A DNA stretch of 45,239 nt from Chara braunii (taxonomy: Eukaryota > Streptophyta > Charophyceae > Charales > Characeae), in assembly GCA_003427395.1 (NCBI GenBank), contig BFEA01000446.1, forward strand, positions 985,027 through 1,030,265, in the 5' to 3' direction. The position numbers and the translations under genes were made by a program. Below the pieces are notes generated by a model. It had not been told where the DNA came from and searched no databases. It saw only the letters and a program-made list of their open reading frames with translations. Shown piece after piece: positions 1 through 9,700 of the stretch; the stretch's first letter is position 1, and the number at the start of each line of letters is the position of its first letter.

Positions 1-41
<41 letters not shown>
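1..41. repeat. (CA)n microsatellite at the window edge
   Basis: An uninterrupted CA dinucleotide run opens the window and probably continues beyond it. The histidine/threonine-rich ORFs read through it are artefacts of the repeat. Confidence 0.97.
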
Positions 42-43
<2 letters not shown>

Positions 44-181
44 TTCATCGACAAGCCATCACACAAACCATAAATAAAACAAAAGAAGTGTAAACGGGCA
101 ATACAATACAAGGTGCAAGGTTCCCCACGTTTGTGTGGTTGAGCGGGAAGTGCCCACACAACCGTCTGTGGCCGAAGCGAG

Positions 182-246
182 CGTGCACGCGCGCGCGTGT
201 GTGTGTGTGTGTGTGTGTGTGCGTGTGTGCGTGTGTGTGTGTGTGC
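182..246. repeat. (GT)n microsatellite with GC/GCGT interruptions
   Basis: Alternating purine-pyrimidine tract, first CG/CA-rich and then GT-rich. Such tracts can adopt left-handed DNA, but nothing here shows a function. No gene is seen between 247 and 715; the stretch 252-300 resembles the 41-bp unit repeated at 20266-20388. Confidence 0.95.
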
Positions 247-715
247 ACATACAAGTGTAGTTGTGCATATTTCCATGTTCTAACGGAAGATTCATTTGCT
301 CATCCTATTGCAAACATGGACAGTACCCGGTACGGGTATTTTACAAAGATGACAGGTACAACCGACGGCAGGGGCATTTCCCAAAGTAGTTTTTGTGTCA
401 GAGGAGTATTCCGGTCTACCCAGGTCTTTCAGGGGCATTTTGGCATATAACTCAAGTTATAGGGGTATTTCACAAATTATCCCTTTTTTATTCCGTCATT
501 GGGTAGGGGGCAAGGTCCAGTAGGGGCGATGAGTTCCCTCAATGCCTGAATGCGGCCGTGTTTTGGAGTTCCTTCCATTTCCGCAACTGCGGATTGCGAA
601 GCTCTCGTAGGCTGGTCGCCGGTCCGCCACCAACCTGGCTGCGCCCCCACGCCCGAGCGTGGTATCAGTCTGAAAAGGGAAACATATCTTTTCCACATGA
701 TAGACTGTCACTACC

Positions 716-838
716 GTCCTCGCAGCACTACTCTCCGAATGTGCAAAATATGACTGAATCTTCCACTAGAACACAGGAAGATACACCGCCATATTATTTT
801 TTGTCTTTTGCGCATATCCAAAGTAGTGCAGCGAGGCC
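716..838. mobile_element. MITE of the GGGCCTCGC family (copy 1)
   Basis: A 123-bp fold-back sequence. The left end (GTCCTCGCAGCACTACTC, followed by GTGCAAAA) is the inverted complement of the right end (TTTTGCGC, then AGTAGTGCAGCGAGGCC). A small inner inverted repeat (ATCTTCC / GGAAGAT) lies at the centre. The same plan recurs at 856, 1033, 20173, 21251 and 25856. There is no coding capacity, so it is a non-autonomous element. Confidence 0.8.
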
Positions 839-855
839 TTATGCAATGCAACATA

Positions 856-1029
856 GGGTCTCGCCGCACGGTACACTAAACGAATACGAAACGAGTGCAT
901 CTGCCCACCAAAGGTGGCAGAATACACTCCTTATGATTTATAGCAAACCGATGAACCTGGCCATTTTCTGCAGGAAGATGCAGTGCCACTCGTTTGGTTC
1001 TCCGTTTCGTGTCCCGTGCGGCGACGCCC
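856..1029. mobile_element. MITE of the GGGCCTCGC family (copy 2) with ATA duplication
   Basis: A 174-bp inverted-repeat element. Left terminus GGGTCTCGCCGCACGG pairs with right terminus CCGTGCGGCGACGCCC, and the pairing continues imperfectly inward. It is flanked on both sides by ATA (853-855 and 1030-1032), a 3-bp target-site duplication. Three-bp duplications with GGG-starting termini are known from the PIF/Harbinger (Tourist) group; assignment to that group is an inference. Confidence 0.83.
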
Positions 1030-1032
1030 ATA

Positions 1033-1140
1033 GGGCCTCGCTCCACTGCTCTCGACATGCACCAAAAACAAAATTCGTTTTCGTGCATCTACCCATGGTC
1101 ACGCGGAAGATTCACTATCCTTTGCCAAATGTCGAGAGCC
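1033..1140. mobile_element. MITE of the GGGCCTCGC family (copy 3), right end decayed
   Basis: Begins GGGCCTCGCTCCACTGCTC directly after the ATA that closes the preceding copy, so two family members abut. The right side keeps the inverted match ATGTCGAGAGC but loses the outer terminus. Confidence 0.65.
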
Positions 1141-1317
1141 ATACACTCTCACGGATACCACGCAGGGCGTGGGGGCGCAGCCAGGACGGCGGGCATTTCG
1201 TCGAAGCAGGCAGCTCGCCGCCCCTGCCCCTGCCCCCCGAGACAGTTCGCGGGGGCCCCGGGGGGTGGAAGGGGGGAAATCCAGTTTCACTTTGCACATT
1301 CGCTTTTCGCTTTTTCG

Positions 1318-1420
1318 TTTTTTTTTCCCGGGGAAAAAGTAGAGGGTCCTTTATTCATAAAATTAACTGAGGCCGGGAATCCTCAACAAACAACCCGGGA
1401 GTAACCAATCCATGCAAGTT
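1318..1420 (-). mobile_element. LINE 3' tail with conserved hairpin (copy a)
   Basis: On the minus strand this reads CCCGGGTTG, a loop ending GGATTCCCGGCCTC, a short AT-rich stretch and an A run (the T run near 1318-1326). The CCGGG...CCCGG hairpin matches the one just before the poly(A) of the full-length LINE at 19836-19860. I read it as the 3' end of a 5'-truncated copy. The minus-strand sequence up to about 1620 may belong to the same insertion, but no ORF survives. Confidence 0.6.
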
Positions 1421-1986
1421 TACCCTGTTTGGGCTTCTCAGACTTGTCCCTAGCCTGATGCTACAGTAGTAGAGACCGTCCCTAAGTCCTTACAGAGTCA
1501 AAATTTTGGACAGCCCTCTCCTCTTCTGTCCTAGCCTGCAACCTGTGAATACTATCCCTCTCATACTGTTGGACCCCTACACAGGTCTAATAAACCGGCC
1601 TGTGTGGGTCACGACTCTTTGTGACACTCCTACCTCATTCCCCCGATAGGTCTTGTAAACCACCTTACTGTCTGCTTCCTGTGGCTGATTTGAACCGAGT
1701 GTCCTGGTAATGTCCAGCTTCCCAGAGAAAAAAACAAATTAGCATCTACCAAAGCCCATTCTATCCGTCTGTCTCTATAGTCCGCAACCAACGGTCTACT
1801 AGGTGGGCAGGAGCACAATTTCGTGCTCCGAATCCCAGGGCGTGCGGGATTGGGTACACCTACAATTTCGCACAGAGAAAATGCTGAGTAGATGCAAGTT
1901 CGCGCTGGGACTGGATATAGCGGCGCGAACTGGGTATAGCGGGTATCCCCATCTTTAAGCGGGGTACAGATGTCATTTTCCCTTTG
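1421..1986. other. No supported gene; probable LINE-derived sequence
   Basis: No domain is recognisable in any frame. A minus-strand ORF of 202 codons (1630-2238) spans two repeat-derived segments and has no recognisable protein character. The segment lies between two LINE tails and is probably their decayed upstream part. Confidence 0.4.
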
Positions 1987-2055
1987 TTTTTTTGATTGCA
2001 CAAACCAAAGGTGAGGCCAGGAATCCTCAACAAACAACTGGGGAGGAAGCGAAGG
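1987..2055 (-). mobile_element. LINE 3' tail with conserved hairpin (copy b)
   Basis: The minus strand carries CAGTTGTTTGTTGAGGATTC followed by CTGGCCTC, the same hairpin loop as copy a with one stem mismatch, followed by a short A-rich end at 1987-1993. It has the orientation of the other tails in the first 4 kb. Confidence 0.5.
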
Positions 2056-2395
2056 CAGCGAGGCCCTTTCAACATTAACCAAAGACCACCAAAAGAAAAA
2101 CAACAACAACATAAAAGCGTCGAAATCGGAAAAAAAGGCAACAACGGGAGGGAGGTAGCTGTTAAATTCTTTGCCCTCACCCTTAATTACTATACCTTTG
2201 CCCACAGACACATCTACTATGTACCCAATCACACTCATTTTCTTTGCTCTTGACTCTTGAGCACAGGTGTTGATCAGTATTATGTATGCCCGCTCTGCTT
2301 GGTCGGAATGTCCCCTTTCCCGGTTTCGAAATCCACACGGGGAGTCGGGGCATAGTCATACTTGAGCTTTCCTGGTTGTATCTCGACAGAACTCC

Positions 2396-2398
<3 letters not shown>

Positions 2399-2443
<45 letters not shown>
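2399..2443. repeat. (TC)n microsatellite
   Basis: Pure TC run within a pyrimidine-rich stretch. Flanks 2056-2398 and 2444-2653 hold no recognisable gene. Confidence 0.95.
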
Positions 2444-2447
<4 letters not shown>

Positions 2448-2653
2448 GTCTGTCTCTGGTTGTTTTTTTCAAGAAAGAGAGAAGTCCATTTACACTCTAT
2501 TTTATTTAATTGACAGAGAACTTTGAAATTATCTTTTCTCCCCGCCCGGACAGCAAAATCTTTGTGTGCCGCCTAAGCGACTTACGTCACATGGCGGCCA
2601 AGTGATGCTGACCTCTGTTCTTACACAAGCTCATAGCTCTGTTCTCTCTCTCT

Positions 2654-2880
2654 CTTTTTTTTTTTTTTTTTTTTTTAAACAGAAATAGCATAGTTTCATT
2701 ATAAATGCTAAAGGAGGCCGGGAATCCCTCCACATCTCAACCCGGAGAGGAGAACCGAACCTCAAAGAGGCTAACTGGAAACCGGGTCCAGTGTCCCATG
2801 TTCCTATCAAGTCTTGCAATTTATGAAGAAAAGGAGAAAATTAGGCAATTGAAAGCTACCGAAAGACACAAAGGGACGAG
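2654..2880 (-). mobile_element. LINE/SINE 3' tail, poly(A)-ended (copy c)
   Basis: On the minus strand this is about 200 bp ending in ATGAAACTATGCTATTTCT and a 23-nt A run. It is closely similar along its whole length to the insertion at 20994-21209, sharing the CCGGGTTGAGATGTGGAGGG hairpin. Two copies of nearly the same length may mean a SINE or a favoured truncation point. No clear target duplication is visible here. Confidence 0.75.
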
Positions 2881-3320
2881 CTATCTCTGTATGCATGATC
2901 CTACAACCATTCATATCCGGGAGCATTACCCGGCTTCTCTTCGTGGGAGTCTATCTGCAACTCACCAAAATCTCCTGAAACCTTCCACTGGAAGATCTAA
3001 CACTGATTCCAAACTACTCAACCAATCTACACTCCGGCCCTTAACTACGGGCCAATTTCCCTCTGCAAGTCTGTATTAACTATTATCAATAGATCTTCAA
3101 AAACGAAATGCAGCCCTTCGGACCAACCAATCTCCAAAAATAAAATCAGTCATACAACAGTTCATTGACTGAACTGATACTGATCCTCTCACAGCTACAG
3201 GGACGACCCTGTTACCCCCACTGTTGCACCACCCTGTAAGGAGCCTGATCTGCCATGACGGGCTCTCTCTCTCTCCTCTCCTCCCTCCCTCTCCTTTCCA
3301 TCTCCTGTCCTCGTACCATC
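2881..3320. other. No supported gene
   Basis: No conserved domain or long constrained frame is visible. The segment may continue the LINE fragment on its left. Short ORFs here have no recognisable composition. Confidence 0.4.
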
Positions 3321-3420
3321 CTCCCCCGAACACAACGCACCCTCATTATGGCTGTCCCGGACCGGAAATATAGCTTGTGTACATTCATTATTAGGGTGCA
3401 TTACGTTAGGGGGTGGTAAT
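3321..3420. mobile_element. Short foldback element (100 bp)
   Basis: Two arms of about 32 bp face each other: CCCCCGAACACAACGCACCC then TCATTATGG on the left, and the complement of CCCCCTAACGTAATGCACCC on the right. The arm sequence resembles those at 4214-4325 and 5269-5305 (CCCGAATA.AACGTACG.TCATTAT), suggesting a family. Confidence 0.65.
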
Positions 3421-3441
3421 ATGCATCCATTGCTATTCATA

Positions 3442-3530
3442 GTAACGGATGCATCTTGCCGTTCTCCACGGGAAGATGCATTCGTTCGTTGTTTTTTTTC
3501 CGTTTCGACAGAGTGGTGTGGCGAGGCCCT
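3442..3530. mobile_element. MITE of the GGGCCTCGC family, partial (copy 4)
   Basis: The right terminus GTGGTGTGGCGAGGCCC is intact and the inner ATGCATCTT / GGAAGATGCAT inverted pair is present. The left terminus is missing or diverged. Confidence 0.5.
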
Positions 3531-3634
3531 CAGTTGTCGCCCAGAATATCAAGATGCACACATGTCGCACGTAAGCGCTCTTGCGAGCGCTGCACCGTCA
3601 GTGCCAGTGAGTGCGTGTTTGTGGAGTGGTGTTG

Positions 3635-3637
<3 letters not shown>

Positions 3638-3696
<59 letters not shown>
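3638..3696. repeat. Poly(T) tract of about 58 nt
   Basis: Long homopolymer. On the minus strand it is a poly(A), so it may be the tail of a retroposed copy lying to its right, but no diagnostic hairpin follows. ORFs of poly-Phe and poly-Lys across it are artefacts. Confidence 0.9.
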
Positions 3697-3775
3697 CCGG
3701 CGGGCATCTGCCGGTGATGGATCGGACTTGCGGCTCTGCAAGCTTGCCCGCTTGGGCCCTTGTCGAACCGCCCAA

Positions 3776-3838
3776 ATTATGGTAGCGGGAGATGCATTCT
3801 CATTTTCCACTCACATTTGCTGAGTGGGAGCGGCGAGG
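3776..3838. mobile_element. MITE of the GGGCCTCGC family, partial (copy 5)
   Basis: Retains the right terminus GAGCGGCGAGGCC and a GAGATGCATTC inner motif. The left half is absent. Confidence 0.4.
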
Positions 3839-3859
3839 CCTGCCATCTCTCTCTCATCG

Positions 3860-3990
3860 TTTTTTTTTTTTCTTTTTTTTAGAAAATGTTTATTTGTATT
3901 CAAAAAACAAATGGTAACAGGGGCCGGGGTCCCCACAATTCAACCCGGGTCGAACCTCTGGCGGCATTAGCCAGTTTCACTTTTTACGGC
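3860..3990 (-). mobile_element. LINE 3' tail with conserved hairpin (copy d)
   Basis: The minus strand reads CCCGGGTTGAATTGTGGGG, then ACCCCGGCC, an AT-rich linker with AATAAA-like sequence and an interrupted A run. The hairpin and tail layout matches the other LINE 3' ends in the window. Confidence 0.65.
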
Positions 3991-4213
3991 ACCGAGAGGA
4001 ACCGGATGTCATCAACATTTAAAAACTGGACTTCAAAAAACTATGCTAGCCTACCCAACTCTAAGCTGAAACAGGTACTACACTATACGATTGTTGGGGA
4101 ACTCTCTCTCATAATTGATTCTGTCGAGTGCGAGTGTTGTTGCTCTGTCAGCTGCTCTGGACAGTCGGATCGAATCCCGTCGTCATGATGGTGGTTGCCG
4201 CCTCTTTGTGGGC

Positions 4214-4325
4214 CTACTGTCTTCACCTGAATAGAACGTACGGTCATTATTGCTGCATCTAGACTGAAAGTTGCTTCAAATACAGGTATAATGACCGGGC
4301 GTTCTATTCGGGTGAAGACGGGTAG
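4214..4325. mobile_element. Foldback element (112 bp)
   Basis: Arms of about 37 bp: the left reads CTACTGTCTTCACCTGAATA then GAACGTACGGTCATTAT, and the right is its imperfect complement. A third, inverted copy of the arm lies at 5269-5305, so 4288-5305 could also be bounded by these sequences as a larger element. Confidence 0.75.
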
Positions 4326-4428
4326 TTGCACCACTCCCTCGCCATCCGCCAACATTTCGAATTAATTGGCACATGCGGTTTGACCAGCAGCGTTCAAAAT
4401 CTTACGAATGGCAAGTGTTGCAACTGCG

Positions 4429-5032
4429 TATATATATATCGTCACATGAATATTAGAGCGCNAAAGCGAAAAAAAGGAAAGAAAAACTGAATTCGTTTTT
4501 AATCTTCTTCCTTACAACTCCCCCTGTTGAGAACCTCCTCTTGCGTACAAGGCCGCCCACTTGGATCATGTAGGTTGAGCGGCGGCTGCCCCCACCCCCG
4601 TCTGTGATATCGACCCACTTGCACATAGCCAAAAGGCAAAGAGGCAAAGAAGAGAGGAAGGCAACAGCCAATAAAACAGACCAGGGGGCAAAAAAACAAA
4701 TCCCAGTTGAAAAGTCCCACATGCAAGCACCGCCCCCGCCTACCATCTGGGCCAAACAACGGGACAAGACCAACCAGGATATATTTATGTATACAAGTAT
4801 ACATGTTCATATATACATGTTCATATATACATGTTCATATATATATATTTATCACCCGCTGCTCAACCACATCCACGTGGGCGGCCTTGTATGTGAGAGG
4901 TTCTAAGCAGAGGGGAGTTGTAAGTTAGAAGATAAGAAAATGAATTGATTTTTTTTTTTGTTTCCTTTTATTTTTTGTCGCTTTTGCGCTCTGATAACTT
5001 TGTGACGATATATATAAATATATATATATATC
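4429..5032. mobile_element. Large foldback element bounded by (TA)n
   Basis: About 600 bp with arms of roughly 165 bp. Both arms begin at TATATATATATCGTCACA and run through a GAGCGC.AAAGCG box, an A/T-rich stretch, and an ACAACTCCCC...GAACCTC...ACAAGGCCGCCCAC stretch. The loop (about 4595-4855) contains a CATGTTCATATATA direct repeat. One unknown base lies at 4462. TA-microsatellite ends recall plant MITEs that insert into TA repeats. No ORF of interest. Confidence 0.8.
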
Positions 5033-5375
5033 TTGGGCGATTCTTTCTGTGTGCCAGCATACAGGCCAGCGCGCACACTGTCATGCTGAGAGGATACTGA
5101 CATTCGGACTTTCTCGACTGAGCTCTGGACGTAATTGCAGTCGGATGGATACATCCACGCCTGGGTGGAATTCCGGTCAGATACATCCAGGAAAGTCCTA
5201 GTGTGAGTATAATGCCCTGAGATTGATTGGCGTGGCTGCCGGACTGGCGGATTGACTGTGTCGTGCTTCTACCCGTCTCGCCCGAATACAACGTACGATC
5301 ATTATAGCTATAGTTGTATTGGGGCAATTTTGAGTCTAGATACAGCAGCCATAATGTACGTTTGTTGTCCATGCG

Positions 5376-5675
5376 CTGGCGGGAAATTCTGATCTGCCAC
5401 GTGGCAGCAGCGTAGTCGCTCTGGCGGGAAATTTTGATCTGCCACGTGGCGGCGCAGTCGCTCTAGCGGGAAATTCTGATCTGCCACGTGGTAGCACAGT
5501 CGCTCTGGCGGGAAATTTTGATCTCGCACGTGGCGGCTCAGTCATTCACTAGGAAATTCTGATCTGCCATGTGACAGCGCAGTCGCTCTGGCGGGAAATT
5601 TTGATCTGCCACGTGGTGGTGCAGTCGCTCCAGCGGGAGACTCTGATGAGCCACGTGGTGGCGCAGTCGCTCTCG
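5376..5675. repeat. Seven-copy minisatellite (about 42 bp) with G-box and GGCGGGAAA
   Basis: Seven head-to-tail units follow the pattern CTGGCGGGAAATTYTGATCT, GCCACGTGGC, a G/C-rich spacer and CAGTCGCT. Most units keep the palindromic G-box CCACGTGG and the sequence GCGGGAAA, which resembles an E2F/DP site on the opposite strand. There are no variable spacers, so it is not a CRISPR array. Upstream 5033-5375 has no recognisable gene. Confidence 0.9.
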
Positions 5676-5708
5676 CCGAAATGTGCTGACTGCTCTGCGC
5701 AGCAGCGG

Positions 5709-5829
5709 CAGTCCCCCCGTTCAGACGAACCGATTCGAGGTTGTTTTTTCCTTTCTTTTTTCTTTTGTCAGTGCCCCCGTTCAGATGAACCGCTTCGAGT
5801 TTTTTTTTTTCCTTTCTTTTTTCTTTTGT
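5709..5829. repeat. Tandem pair of 60-bp units
   Basis: Two adjacent units, each CCCCCGTTCAGAYGAACCG followed by a TTCGAG motif and a T/C-rich tail ending TTCTTTTGT. It lies just upstream of the first LINE. Confidence 0.85.
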
Positions 5830-5914
5830 CTTCGACTAATAATCAATCAGTGGGATAACAGAGATTGAGGAACTAGACGATAATGTTCACACACGAGAGC
5901 AGCAACAACAGGGT

Positions 5915-6614
5915 ATGAATCCAGAACAAAGGGAGCCTCTGTCACAGGTTGTTGACCTCACAGAGGACCTTCCGGAGAATTACCAGCACAGTTCTGGTAC
6001 CACGACAATCTCTCTCCCTCCGTCCTTGCCCCCTGAACCTGACCTTGCCTCTGGTGTCATGACATCTCACCCTCTGCCTTCTTCCCCAGAGTCTGAACTT
6101 ACCTCCAAGAGGCAGAGACTGAAACACCATTTGCTGAAAGGACAAGGAGTACTATTCCCTGAAAAGACTGGGATTATTTACCACTCAGAAGGAAAGAGGA
6201 TATTTGGGAAGTTGGTTTAACTGTTCCGCAGGGAGCAACCTATGGCGAAGTAACGGTTATGGGTATCACATCCCCCTTCCTCTCTCTCTCCACTGAAGCT
6301 GGTCGAGAAGGAGGGGAGCCCCTGATTAAGCATGAAGTTTTCAGACTTATTAAAAAATCTCTCCCTGCTGGGAGTATTGCAACATTATTTATAACAAAGG
6401 GAGAGCAACGTCTGGCAGAATGGGATGTGTACCTCAAATACGAGTCTGGGAAGCAGCTTAATCTGAAATGGATCAACCAAGAGTTCCTCATGGAACTGTA
6501 ACTAATGAAGATCAAAGCTGGTAGCTTCTGGTCTGAAACAGATGTAGGCACACTGTTTGTACGTCTCCTCAATCAACAAGTATTGGTACCAGGGGGGCTG
6601 CTGGACGTAGGTTA
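5915..6614 (+). pseudogene. LINE 1 ORF1 remnant
   Basis: Three collinear segments in two frames: 5915-6217, then a frameshift near 6215 into the frame holding VPQGATYGEVTVMG, then 6259-6501, an in-frame TAA at 6499, and continuation to about 6614 (GSFWSETDVGTLFV). The product would be an N-terminally acidic/proline-rich protein with a basic middle. I see no zinc knuckle here and no convincing match to the ORF1 at 13352. Its role as the RNA-binding ORF1 protein is inferred from position directly upstream of the endonuclease. Confidence 0.55.
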
Positions 6615-6709
6615 GTGGCTCGACCTGGGTAATACTCTTAATAATTTAATCTAGTAATTATTCGATAAGTTGATTAGGTTAGCTGGAAGGATAGGTACTG
6701 TACCCTTTT

Positions 6710-9700
6710 ATGATGGAGAAGCACCGAGTAGTTGACGCCCTATACAATAGGGATAAAGCATGGAAATCCTCTAAAAGGCAGGCAGATTTAGACCTTAGAT
6801 CCTTAAACGTTAATGGTCTGGTCTCCTCCCATAATCATTATCATAAACAAATTTGGCCCCACACAGCATTTCGGGCACATGCTCCTCGCCCAGGGAGTGC
6901 AGGTGTTGCAATTTGGATTCCGCCGGAGTCCAAAGTCGACCCGGTTTATTGGGAGGTTGATAAAGAAGAAGGTAGATGGGCTTACATTCTTGCGATGTTG
7001 GAATTAGAGATTGTAGTAATCCTGTGTGTATATGGTCCTAATGAAGCTAGTAATTGTCAACGCTTCTTTGGGACCCTGATCCCTAAGCTCCCGTGTGGGT
7101 ATTCCGGTCATCATTGCAGGGGATTTCAACGCTGCTCCGGATCGATCATTAGATAGGTGGCGCATCTCGGACCCTTGCCCAGACTATGTAGCAGTGGATG
7201 AAACAATGATGGCAAACCTGACCTAATCTTTTAACCTTTTTGATTCGTTTAGAAGGTTAAATCCCACACTTCGCACCTTCTCATGCTTTAGGAAAAACCA
7301 GTCAAAAACAGCATCTAAATCACGATCCTCCTTTCTGAGGAACTAGAAGGCGCAGTACAAATAGTTGACATTGTCCCTATAAGTCCTCTACCTAGTTTGG
7401 ATCATGCTATGGGTAGTGTCTTACTATCTTTCTCCAAAAAGCCGGATCAAGGTAGAGGCTATTACAAGCTTAATACATATCTTTTAAATATAGAAAGGTT
7501 CAAGACCTATTTGAAGGACGTTTGGAATTATTGGCGCCTTCAGAAGACCCTCATTAATGATAACATAACATGGTCCAACAACGACCTTTTTTTTCTTGGT
7601 CGTAAATGCAATGAATATTCAAAGTTTTTAGCTACTGAACGCCATTCCAATGAATTGAGGTTGTACCAACGTATTGATGAATTGCAATCACAGAAAAACA
7701 CCCCGAATAATGACGGGGAAAATGAGTCAGTTGCCCAAGAAATTCAAGATCTAGAGGATCGTCTCCTTTCCCTTATGGAGTATAGATGGCAAGGTGCCAG
7801 GATCATAGGTAAGCTTCGACGGGCCGCTACTGAAGGCGGTATGGACGCTAGGTTTTTCACTATGGCTCGAGCACGAACAGGGAGAACTGTAATTCAAGCT
7901 CTTGCTCACCCTCAACAACATAATGATCAACTTGCCACAACTACGGCAGAATGCACCAAAACTGCAAAGGATTTTTTTAAATCCCTTTTTCTTTCAGAGA
8001 CGACAATTACTCCTACTAACCAACGCATAAGAGATATTGAAGAATTCATAAAACCCTTAACGAAATCTTTTTCTGACTCCCAAAGGGAAGTATTAGAAAA
8101 TCTGCTAACAAAAGAAGAGATACGGACCGCCCTGATGCTTATGGAAGAAGAGAAAACCCCAGGTATTGATGGATTACCCAAAGAATTTTGGGAATCTCTC
8201 TGGGATTTCATTGCTCAGGATCTAATGGACTTCTACAAGGAGGTGTGGTCGTCAGGTCATTTAGGAGAAATTGTGGGGCAAGGGGTCCTAACGCTCCTAT
8301 ACAAAAAGGGGATAAACGTAATGTTCGAAACTATCGACCCATCACCCTCCTTACAGTTGTCTATAAACTTATCTCTGAAGTCCTCACTATTCGCCTTAAT
8401 AAGTATATAGCAGAGATAATTCACCCAGCCCAGACGGGATTTATTCAAGGAAGAAATATCCAAGACAACATTCTTCTCATAAACGAGCTGGTCAAAATTT
8501 CTCGCCAATCTAAACATAATGCTGCTTTTATCTTTATAGACTTTGAAAAGGCATATGATCATGTGGATTGACTCTTTTTCGACAGATGCCTAGATAAGTT
8601 CAATTTTAGACCAAATTTTAGAAGATGGATTAAAATATTACATGAGAATGCATCTACAAGGATTATGGTTAATGGGAATGTAGCACCCCCCATAATACTA
8701 CAAAGATCAGTCAGGCAAGGAAATCCCATTGCCCCACTCCTCTTTGTAATTACCATGGAAGCGCTGGCAACTCATATTCGTCACCATAAAGACATTAAGC
8801 GCATCCAAGTAACATCTATACCAGAGGACGCCATTCTGATATGTTATCTCTTCGCTGATGACCTACCTCTCATGATTGAGGCCTCACACGAAAATCTAGA
8901 GGCAATAAGACGGATTATGAATTTATTTTGTAAATTATCCGATATGAGGATTAACTGGGGAAATAAAACCCTTGGATGGTGGATGCACTATCAAGGAGTA
9001 AGACCTCCAGAACAACCAATCATCAAATGGCTCCCGCCGGATTCGCCAGTTAGGGTTCTCGGAATTTCATTATCAGCCTGTGGCAAACTTGCTTCCAATA
9101 GTGAAGGGATTATGAAACACGCACTCTCAAAATTAAAATTATGGAAAGATAAACACACTTCATTGATTGGAAGAACGCTTCCAATTAATAACGTAGTCCT
9201 CGCCTCTATTTGGTACAAATCTGTTATCTGGGCCCTTGATAACTTATCCATTAAAATATTACAGAGGCAGCTAGTAACTTACTTGTGGCGAGGAAACCAT
9301 GAGTCTAAAAATGTCATTAGCAGAGTGGCCTGACAATCTTTAATTCAACCAAAATGGAAGGGCGGTCTAGGAATAATTGACCCCTCCACCCAAGCAAAGA
9401 CACTTTCAATTCAATGGATAAAGCGTCTTCTATTCAATTCCCAAACACCATGGAGTCATCTGGTTATTGAACAGATCAGGTGCCTTGCTCCTCTCACGTC
9501 CGAGGAGGTGGACCCTCTTATGTGGTTGGAAAATCGTGCCTGGACGATCCCAAGGGCATCCCCAGCAGAATCTCAAGATCTGCATTTATATGATCGACAA
9601 GCACCAAAAACTGACCTATCTAGAGACCCCTTCTGGACTGATTTGCTCAAAATATGGAAGAAACTTCCCATCACAGATAAAGTAACACCGGAAATATGGG

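Noticed and set aside
558-1370. 270-codon plus-strand ORF
   Set aside because: It reads across three MITE copies and a LINE tail and has no protein-like character.
1630-2238. 202-codon minus-strand ORF
   Set aside because: It crosses a LINE 3' tail hairpin; no recognisable domain.
3530-3823. Poly-Phe and poly-Lys ORFs
   Set aside because: Direct translations of a T homopolymer.
4120-4185. Possible tRNA from GGATCGAATCCCGTC
   Set aside because: Only a T-arm-like phrase is present; no acceptor stem, D-arm or anticodon arm can be drawn.
5376-5675. CRISPR-like array of regular repeats
   Set aside because: Units are contiguous and all parts are related; there are no unique spacers, and the context is eukaryotic.
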